The position numbers were made by a program, and so were the translations under genes. The notes beneath the pieces were generated by a model that saw nothing but the letters and a program-made list of their open reading frames with translations, ran no database searches and was not told the DNA's origin. From contig NC_135557.1 of NCBI RefSeq assembly GCF_964340395.1, positions 26,196,114 through 26,260,113 on the forward strand: a stretch of DNA of 64,000 nt, read 5' to 3'. Origin of the DNA: Glandiceps talaboti. Lineage: Eukaryota > Hemichordata > Enteropneusta > Spengelidae. The number at the start of each line of letters is the position of its first letter. Within the stretch, counting starts at the first letter, position 1. Shown here one piece after another: positions 57,401-64,000 of the stretch.

Positions 57401-60400
57401 TTGCCAATGATTGGATAGGGTGATTTGAAGCTATTATAAGGTTGCCAATGATTGGATAGGGGGATTTGAAGCTATCATAAGGTTGCCAATGATTGGATGG
57501 GGTGATTTGAAGCTATTATAAGGTTGCCAATGATTGGATAGGGTGATTTGAAGCTATCATAAGGTTGCCAATGATTGGATAGGGGGATTTGAAGCTATCA
57601 TAAGGTTGCCAATGATTGGATAGGGTGATTTGAAGCTACTATAAGGTTGCCACTGGACAACATACATGTACTTTATCACTCAATAACAATACAGTCAACC
57701 GAAGTGCTTGTTTCCTTTGTATTCTAACCAATCAGAGTGAACCTTATAAAGTGCTTCACATTATCTAACCAATCAGAATGAACCTTATAAAGTGCTTCAC
57801 ATTATCTAACCAATCAGAATGAACCTTATAAAGTGCTTCACATTATCTAACCAATCAGAATGAACCTTATAAAGTGCTTCACATTATCTAACCAATCAGA
57901 ATGAACTTTATAAAGTGCTTCACATTATCTAACCAATCAGAATGAACCTTATAAAGTGCTTCACATTATCTAACCAATCAGAATGAACCTTATAAAGTGC
58001 TTCACATTATCTTGAATCTAGTTATATATATATAGTAATAAAACTAATAAAGTAATAAAGTAATAAAACTGACTTGACTCAAACAATAACAGTCTGTCTG
58101 TGAGTGAAAGCTGACATTCAAACCATATCTTGTGGCATAATATTTACATCTTGCAAAACTGACTTACTTGAAGAATGAATGTATGTTGGCAGCCAGAAGA
58201 GAAATGTGTAACTGACTAATTTGGCAAAAAATAAACACAGGGCAAACTCTATAACACCCTGAAAAAAAAAGAGAATAAAACATTAAACATCAGTGTCATC
58301 ATATAATTTGGAGTGTTACTATATCAATCTCATGCTAGGTCAAGATGGCTCATTACTGGTATAAAAATAGCTCTTGATATAGGTATTGGTTTCTGGTCTT
58401 GTGAAAGTCAATGACCTGAGGTTAAAGGTCAAATGGGGTCATGACCTTTAAGGTCAGGATGTTTACTTACTGGTATAAGAATAGCTCTTGATATAGATAT
58501 TGGTTTCTGGTCTTCTGGGGGAACCACTTTATTTATTATTGCATCTCTACCTTGGTGGAGCTGAAAATAAAATAACATACTTTTATTCCTAACAATATCT
58601 ACATCAGAATATTGACATGGTTTATTAAAGGAAATTACTTTTTTCTATAAAATCTTTTGGTCAATCAGTAATGAGGACTAATAGCTGGGTTCAAAGTTTA
58701 CTTAAGAATTTAGCCATTCAGAAAGAAATGGGAGCAATAAAGCTTGAACTGATAACTTGCAGTTTCCAAGTTCAGTCACTCTTACCATTTGACCATATAA
58801 TGATTATACATATTCCATATGTGCCGCCAGTAATAGTGTGGGTTGAAAATGATAATAATAATAAAAATGTGCATTTATAATTTCTTTTTCGCCTAAGAGC
58901 TCAAGGCGTTCACAATTATTACCCCTGGCATGGACCAATGGCAACACAAAGACCCTTTATAATTTCTAAACTCCCTGTGGAGCATACAATCCAGTGCAGC
59001 CTCTGTAAGCGCATAGGAATATTTAAAAGCATTTACAATGCAACCTCTATCCTACCAGGTCCCCAATTATACCATTGCCTAAGGACTTTAACCATTCAGA
59101 AACAATAGACAGTGAGGCTTTTAACCATGCACCTAACATGACTCCTGGGTTATGTATGGATCATCTAATTATTGCGGTGTTAGGTAGATGTATGCAGAGA
59201 GCCTGGCATTAACCTATGTATGGATCATCAAATTATTGGCACTGATAGGTAGATGTATACAGAGAGTCTGGCCTTAAACTATGTATGGATCATCTAATTA
59301 TTGGCACTGCTAAGTAGATGTATACAGAGAGCTTGGCCTTAAACTATGTATGGATCATCTGATTATTGGCACTGCTAAGTGGATGTATGCAGAGAGTCTG
59401 GCCTTAAACTAAGTATGGATCATCTGATTATTGGCACTGCTAAGTAGATGTATGCAGAGAGCCTGGCCTTAAACTAAGTATGGATCATCTGATTATTGGC
59501 ACTGCTAGGTAGATGTATACAGAGAGCCTGGCCTTAAACTATGTATGGATCATCTGATTATTGGCACTGCTAGGTAGATGTATACAGAGAGTCTGGCCTT
59601 AGACTATGTATGGATCATCTGATTATTGGCACTGCTAAGTGGATGTATGCAGAGAGTCTGGCCTTAAACTAAGTATGGATCATCTGATTATTGGCACTGC
59701 TAAGTAGATGTATGCAGAGAGCCTGGCCTTAAACTAAGTATGGATCATCTGATTATTGGCACTGCTAGGTAGATGTATACAGAGAGCCTGGCCTTAAACT
59801 AAGTATGGATCATCTGATTATTGGCACTGCTAGGTAGATGTATACAGAGAGTCTGGCCTTAGACTATGTATGGATCATCTAATTATTGGCACTGCTAAGT
59901 GGATGTATGCAGAGAGTCTGGCCTTAAACTATGTATGGATCATCTAATTATTGGCACTGCTAGGTAGATGTATACAGAGAGTCTGGCCTTAAACTATGTA
60001 TGGATCATCTGATTATTGGCACTGCTAAGTGGATGTATGCAGAGAGTCTGGCCTTAAACTATGTATGGATCATCTAATTATTGGCACTGCTAAGTAGATG
60101 TATGCAGAGAGTCTGGCCTTAAACTATGTATGGATCATCTAATTATTGGCACTGCTAAGTAGATGTATGCAGAGAGTCTGGCCTTAAACTATGTATGGAT
60201 CATCTGATTATTGGCACTGCTAAGTGGATGTATGCAGAGAGTCTGGCCTTAAACTATGTATGGATCATCTAATTATTGGCACTGCTAAGTAGATGTATAC
60301 AGAGAGTCTGGCCTTAAACTATGTATGGATCATCTGATTATTGGCACTGCTAAGTGGATGTATGCAGAGAGTCTGGCCTTAAACTATGTATGGATCATCT

Positions 60401-63400
60401 AATTATTGGCACTGCTAAGTAGATGTATGCAGAGAGTCTGGCCTTAAACTATGTATGGATCATCTAATTATTGGCACTGCTAAGTAGATGTATGCAGAGA
60501 GTCTGGCCTTAAACTATGTATGGATCATCTGATTATTGGCACTGCTAAGTGGATGTATGCAGAGAGTCTGGCCTTAAACTATGTATGGATCATCTAATTA
60601 TTGGCACTGCTAAGTAGATGTATGCAGAGAGTCTGGCCTTAAACTATGTATGGATCATCTGATTATTGGCACTGCTAAGTGGATGTATGCAGAGAGTCTG
60701 GCCTTAAACTATGTATGGATCATCTAATTATTGGCACTGCTAAGTAGATGTATACAGAGAGCCTGGCCTTAAACTATGTATGGATCATCTGATTATTGGC
60801 ACTGCTAAGTAGATGTATGCAGAGAGTCTGGCCTTAAACTAAGTATGGATCATCTGATTATTGGCACTGCTAAGTAGATGTATGCAGAGAGCCAGGCCTT
60901 AAACTATGTATGGATCATCTGATTATTGACACTGCTAGGTAGATGTATGCAGAGAGCCTGGCCTTAAACTAAGTATGGATCATCTAATTATTAGCACTGC
61001 AGGTAGATGTATGCAGAGAGCCTGGCCTTAAACTAAGTATGGATCATCTAATTATTGGCACTGCTAGGTAGATGTATGCAGAGAGCCTGGCCTTAAACTA
61101 AGTATGGATCATCTGATTATTGGCACTGCTAAGTAGATGTATACAGAGAGTCTGGCCTTAAACTAAGTATGGATCATCTGATTATTGGCACTGCTAGGTA
61201 GATGTATGCAGAGAGTCTGGCCTTAAACTATGTACGGATCATCTAATTATTGGCACTGCTAGGTAGATGTATACAGAGAGTCTGGCCTTAAACTAAGTAT
61301 GGATCATCTGATTATTGGCACTGCTAGGTAGATGTATACAGAGAGTCTGGCCTTAAACTATGTATGGATCATCTGATTATTGGCACTGCTAGGTAGATGT
61401 ATACAAAGAGTCTGGCCTTAAACTAAGTATGGATCATCTGATTATTGGCACTGCTAAGTGGATGTATACAGAGAGCCTGGCCTTAAACTATGTATGGATC
61501 ATCTAATTATTGGCACTGCTAGGTAGATGTATACAGAGAGCCAGGCCTTAAACTAAGTATGGATCATCTGATTATTGGCAATGCTAGGTAGATGTATGCA
61601 GAGAGCCTGGCCTTAAACTATATGTATGGATCATCTAATTATTGGCACTGCTAGGTAGATGTATACAGAGAGCCAGGCCTTAAACTATGTATGGATCATC
61701 TGATTATTGGCACTGCTAAGTGGATGTATGCAGAGAGTCTGGCCTTAAACTATGTATGGATCATCTAATTATTGGCACTGCTAAGTAGATGTATGCAGAG
61801 AGCCTGGCCTTAAACTATGTATGGATCATCTAATTATTGGCACTGCTAAGTAGATGTATGCAGAGAGCCTGGCCTTAAACTAAGTATGGATCATCTGATT
61901 ATTGGCACTGCTAAGTAGATGTATGCAGAGAGTCTGGCCTTAAACTAAGTATGGATCATCTGATTATTGGCACTGCTAAGTAGATGTATGCAGAGAGCCT
62001 GGCCTTAAACTATGTATGGATCATCTAATTATTGGCACTGCTAAGTAGATGTATACAGAGAGCCAGGCCTTAAACTATGTATGGATCATCTAATTATTGG
62101 CACTGCTAAGTAGATGTATACAGAGAGTCTGGCCTTAAACTATGTATGGATCATCTGATTATTGGCACTGCTAAGTGGATGTATACAGAGAGTCTGGCCT
62201 TAAACTATGTATGGATCATCTAATTATTGGCACTGCTAAGTAGATGTATACAGAGAGCTTGGCCTTAAACTAAGTATGGATCATCTAATTATTGGCACTG
62301 CTAAGTAGATGTATACAGAGAGCTTGGCCTTAAACTAAGTATGGATCATCTAATTATTGGCACTGCTAGGTAGATGTATGCAGAGAGCCTGGCCTTAAAC
62401 TATGTATGGATCATCTAATTATTGGCACTGCTAAGTAGATGTATACAGAGAGTCTGGCCTTAAACTATGTATGGATCATCTAATTATTGGCACTGATAGG
62501 TAGATGTATGCAGAGAGCCTGGCCTTAAACTATGTATGGATCATCTAATTATTGGCACTGCTAGGTAGATGTATACAGAGAGCCTGGCCTTAAACTATGT
62601 ATGGATCATCTGATTATTGGCACTGCTAGGTAGATGTATGCAGAGAGTCTGGCCTTAAACTAAGTATGGATCATCTGATTATTGGCACTGCTAGGTAGAT
62701 GTATGCAGAGAGTCTGGCCTTAAACTATGTATGGATCATCTAATTATTGGCACTGCTAAGTAGATGTATGCAGAGAGTCTGGCCTTAAACTATGTATGGA
62801 TCATCTAATTATTGGCACTGCTAAGTAGATGTATACAGAGAGCTTGGCCTTAAACTATGTATGGATCATCTGATTATTGGCACTGCTAGGTAGATGTATA
62901 CAGAGAGCCTGGCCTTAAACTATGTATGGATCATCTAATTATTGGCACTGCTAAGTGGATGTATGCAGAGAGTCTGGCCTTAAACTATGTATGGATCATC
63001 TGATTATTGGCACTGCTAGGTAGATGTATGCAGAGAGTCTGGCCTTAAACTAAGTATGGATCATCTAATTATTGGCACTGCTAAGTGGATGTATGCAGAG
63101 AGCCTGGCCTTAAACTATGTATGGATCATCTGATTATTGGCACTGCTAAGTAGATGTATACAGAGAGCCTGGCCTTAAACTAAGTATGGATCATCTGATT
63201 ATTGGCACTGCTAGGTAGATGTATACAGAGAGCCTGGCCTTAAACTAAGTATGGATCATCTGATTATTGGCACTGCTAGGTAGATGTATGCAGAGAGCTT
63301 GGCTTAGGTTTAACAACTGGATAAAAGTGATGTTGAATAGCAGTTTTAGTCATTCTAACATACCGTATTACCAGACTCATGATCTGGTAATGTACACCCT

Positions 63401-63504
63401 ACATCAGCTGGATCTGAAGATAAAACATTAGACAAAGATTAGTTTTACTATCAGTGGTGGTAGTGGTGGTGGTGGTGGTGGTGGTGGTGGTGGTAGTGGT
63501 AGTG

Positions 63505-63551
<47 letters not shown>

Positions 63552-64000
63552 CACTGACAAAAAACTGCGATGAACAGTGAAAAATACATTAACACAGACA
63601 TTTACAAAGTCACTGACATGCTGACAGACATGACAATATGGTAGAGACACTGACACTAATACACTGCAACACTATGATTGATATAATAACAACTAAACAA
63701 TGATGACAAAACAAACACTGGTAGATAGACAAACTAATTGGTAATTTTCAAAAAGAGAACGCTCACTGCAAGATTACTCTTAATCTCTACATTTACTGAA
63801 ATAGCAAAATAGCAAAGTTTCCCTTGACTTTGACATAAATAAATAATGACAGTACTTACGGACTATTAGAAATAAAAATATAATGATTCCCATCGTTGAT
63901 ATGATAACACCAGGTACAATAAAAGACAGTCCCCAGGCATCGTCTACAAATATACCAGCTATGAGAGATCCTAGGATATTGCCAACACTTGTATGGGAGT
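52372..64000 (-). CDS. SLC37A2: SLC37 family sugar-phosphate antiporter (SLC37A1/A2-like), C-terminal 333 residues, partial
   Basis: Nine exons join in a single frame and run off the right edge. The order from the edge is: [39 protein letters not shown], the [11 protein letters not shown] loop, a hydrophilic central loop, [49 protein letters not shown] then [67 protein letters not shown] and RLVIKEL. These are diagnostic of SLC37A1/A2 rather than A4. About six to seven of the 12 major-facilitator helices are inside the window. Family role: phosphate-linked glucose-6-phosphate antiport in the ER membrane. A1 versus A2 cannot be decided here. The C-terminus after RLVIKEL is species-specific and ends in a minisatellite. 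Confidence 0.94.
52809..53330. repeat. CA/ATAC microsatellite complex directly after an SLC37 donor
   Basis: Pure CA runs flank blocks of CATACATA and a recurring CACTCACATACACACATATA unit with CATACCTCTACATACACA. On the SLC37 sense strand this is a UG-rich run beginning about 8 bases after the exon end at 53338. Confidence 0.96.
53338..53417 (-). CDS. SLC37A2: SLC37 exon (RLVIKEL region)
   Basis: The acceptor CACTTTCAG| leads into [19 protein letters not shown], then DITGSTL; the donor CTTAG|GTAAGA leaves phase 2. The first half aligns with the final helix end and cytosolic start of SLC37A2. Confidence 0.88.
53765..54055. repeat. Tandem copies of an SLC37 exon end with its donor
   Basis: Five imperfect copies contain CATATAGAAGACATTAGACC, AGATATACTTACCAAACAT and AGCTCGATCTGCAGTTATCA. 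On the minus strand each encodes a variant of [12 protein letters not shown] followed by TTTG|GTAAGTATATCTGG, as in the genuine exon 54232-54056. Two copies lack about 16 bp. Confidence 0.94.
54056..54232 (-). CDS. SLC37A2: SLC37 exon with [12 protein letters not shown] motif
   Basis: The acceptor GACTCTACAG| leads into [51 protein letters not shown] and AADLAACL; the donor TGTTTG|GTAAGT is phase 0. This is one of the most conserved blocks of the family. Confidence 0.96.
54371..54452. repeat. (GA)n microsatellite
   Basis: A pure GA run of about 80 bp. Confidence 0.97.
54645..55968. repeat. 31-33-bp minisatellite, about 41 copies
   Basis: Units read TAGTATCATTAAAGGTATTT then CAGTTGACTCCC. 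It begins only about 15 bp downstream of the SLC37 exon donor at 55984 but does not contain it. Blocks of subtypes (TAGTACC, TAGTATG, AGAATCATTAAAATG) recur in the same order, indicating higher-order duplication. Confidence 0.97.
55984..56106 (-). CDS. SLC37A2: SLC37 exon with [12 protein letters not shown] motif
   Basis: The acceptor TTTGTTTTATAG| leads into [20 protein letters not shown] and [20 protein letters not shown]; the donor GATTTG|GTGAGT is phase 0. Confidence 0.95.
56855..57003 (-). CDS. SLC37A2: SLC37 exon with [14 protein letters not shown] motif
   Basis: The acceptor TTGTACCTTCAG| leads into [38 protein letters not shown] and [11 protein letters not shown]; the donor CCTATG|GTAAGT is phase 0. 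Confidence 0.96.
57140..57385. repeat. About 48-bp tandem repeat, 5 copies
   Basis: Units contain GGAGATATAGAAATAAAACA and CAACCTAGGTGGTACTGCAT. Confidence 0.93.
57388..57650. repeat. 41-bp tandem repeat, about 6 copies
   Basis: Units contain GAAGCTATTATAAGGTTGCC and AATGATTGGATAGGGTGATT. Confidence 0.95.
57725..58013. repeat. 42-bp tandem repeat, about 7 copies, with AACCAATCAG in each unit
   Basis: Units contain TCTAACCAATCAGAATGAAC and CTTATAAAGTGCTTCACATT. Each carries a CCAAT-box-like and a TATAAA-like motif, most likely by chance. Confidence 0.95.
58168..58258 (-). CDS. SLC37A2: SLC37 exon with [12 protein letters not shown] motif
   Basis: The acceptor is TTTTTTTTTCAG|; it encodes [19 protein letters not shown] and [11 protein letters not shown]; the donor TTCAA|GTAAGT leaves phase 1. 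Confidence 0.96.
58345..58402 (-). pseudogene. Partial duplicate of the SLC37 exon at 58471-58560
   Basis: TACTGGTATAAAAATAGCTC, TTGATATAGGTATTGGTTTC and TGGTCTT repeat the 3' half of the downstream-numbered exon ([12 protein letters not shown]) with a few substitutions. Its donor reads CCA|GTAATG in place of CCA|GTAAGT, and the 5' half and acceptor are missing. Confidence 0.85.
58471..58560 (-). CDS. SLC37A2: SLC37 exon, central cytosolic loop
   Basis: The acceptor TTTATTTTCAG| leads into [20 protein letters not shown] and [10 protein letters not shown]; the donor ATACCA|GTAAGT is phase 0. This loop is variable in length among SLC37 proteins; the end RAILIP aligns with the A2 loop end before PGVVEF. 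Confidence 0.9.
58846..59135 (-). mobile_element. SINE, near full length, diverged
   Basis: The reverse complement of the 40350 SINE can be followed from the ATT tail (ATAATAATAATAAAAATG) through CACAATTATTACCCCTGGCA, AACTCCCTGTGGAGCATACA and ATCCTACCAGGTCCCCAATT to GAGGCTTTTAACCATGCACC. The B-box region is eroded. It sits directly beside the start of the 65-bp array. Confidence 0.8.
59146..63302. repeat. 65-bp satellite array, about 64 copies, in an SLC37 intron
   Basis: Units read TGTATGGATCATCTAATTAT, TGGCACTGCTAAGTAGATGT and ATGCAGAGAGTCTGGCCTTA. Linked variants alternate: CTGATTATT units tend to carry AAGTGGATG, while CTAATTATT units carry AAGTAGATG, most clearly at 60000-60730, which gives a dimer-like higher-order pattern. 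It fills most of the intron between exons 63364 and 58560. The first units at 59146-59230 are the most diverged, as expected at an array edge. Confidence 0.98.
63364..63413 (-). CDS. SLC37A2: SLC37 exon ([15 protein letters not shown] loop)
   Basis: The acceptor TATCTTCAG|AT completes C+AT (His); it then encodes [16 protein letters not shown]; the donor AATACG|GTATGT is phase 0. This 50-bp exon begins the central loop and aligns with HPEDVDC of vertebrate SLC37A2. Confidence 0.9.
63455..63551. repeat. (GGT)n(AGT)n trinucleotide run
   Basis: GGT repeats pass into AGT repeats about 35 bp upstream (sense strand) of the 50-bp SLC37 exon. The poly-Thr frame on the minus strand is an artefact. Confidence 0.97.
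63860..64000 (-). CDS. SLC37A2: SLC37 exon, cut by the window edge
   Basis: It encodes [40 protein letters not shown] and FLFLIV; the donor GTCC|GTAAGT leaves phase 1. The [14 protein letters not shown] block matches the family closely. The exon continues beyond 64000. Confidence 0.95.

Noticed and set aside
57725-58013. Array of CCAAT/TATA promoter elements
   Set aside because: Motifs come from a 42-bp tandem repeat deep in an SLC37 intron; no gene starts nearby.
63399-63656. 85-residue poly-Thr frame on the minus strand
   Set aside because: Translation of the GGT/AGT microsatellite; the adjacent true SLC37 exon is in a different segment (63364-63413).

Overview
The window is animal nuclear DNA. 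It is AT-rich, its genes are split by GT-AG introns, microsatellites and minisatellites are dense, and there are tRNA-derived SINEs with ATT tails, a non-LTR retrotransposon 3' end, Penelope-type sequence and foldback elements. The gene products resemble vertebrate orthologues but the introns and repeats do not, so I read it as a marine invertebrate (lophotrochozoan or invertebrate deuterostome). I cannot name the species.

Four protein-coding genes can be reconstructed with consistent splice phases. (1) TBCEL, minus strand, 8506-13195 (5 coding exons, 432 residues), a tubulin cofactor E-like LRR/ubiquitin-like protein. (2) RABAC1 (PRA1), plus strand, 15393-30163 (5 exons, 189 residues), a four-helix Golgi Rab/prenyl-protein acceptor. 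It is head-to-head with TBCEL, and the shared intergenic region carries a palindromic CRE. (3) TLCD5 (formerly TMEM136), minus strand, 42006-43347 (2 coding exons, 251 residues), a TLC-domain membrane protein. (4) An SLC37A1/A2-type sugar-phosphate antiporter, minus strand, 52372 to beyond the right edge (9 exons, 333 C-terminal residues). A likely extra terminal exon (proline-rich, 17880-18206) lies inside RABAC1 intron 1. The four proteins have no shared pathway; they are housekeeping membrane-traffic, tubulin and transport genes.

Layout: 1-8.4 kb is repeat-rich with three large minisatellites and a 210-bp Mutator-like foldback element. 8.5-14.9 kb is TBCEL with retroelement debris in its introns and a Penelope-type palindrome carrying a hammerhead ribozyme upstream of its first coding exon. 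15.3-31.4 kb is RABAC1 with two introns above 6 kb. 31.5-41.9 kb is intergenic: satellite arrays, a palindrome-rich kilobase, a templated duplication, a TTAA-flanked MITE and a complete SINE. 42-46 kb is TLCD5. 46-52.3 kb is intergenic repeats. 52.4-64 kb is the SLC37 gene, with a roughly 4.1-kb array of 65-bp units in one intron.

The most notable signal is that many of the minisatellites are built from duplicated exon-intron junctions of these genes. Tandem units carry true exon ends plus GTAAG donors (TBCEL exon 4, TLCD5 exon 1, SLC37 exon at 54056) or an acceptor plus exon start (TBCEL exon 3). Single partial copies exist for RABAC1 exon 4 and the SLC37 exon at 58471. The SLC37 stop codon itself lies in the first unit of a 40-bp minisatellite of about 27 copies. 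The second standout is a compact hammerhead ribozyme at 13913-13955 (minus).
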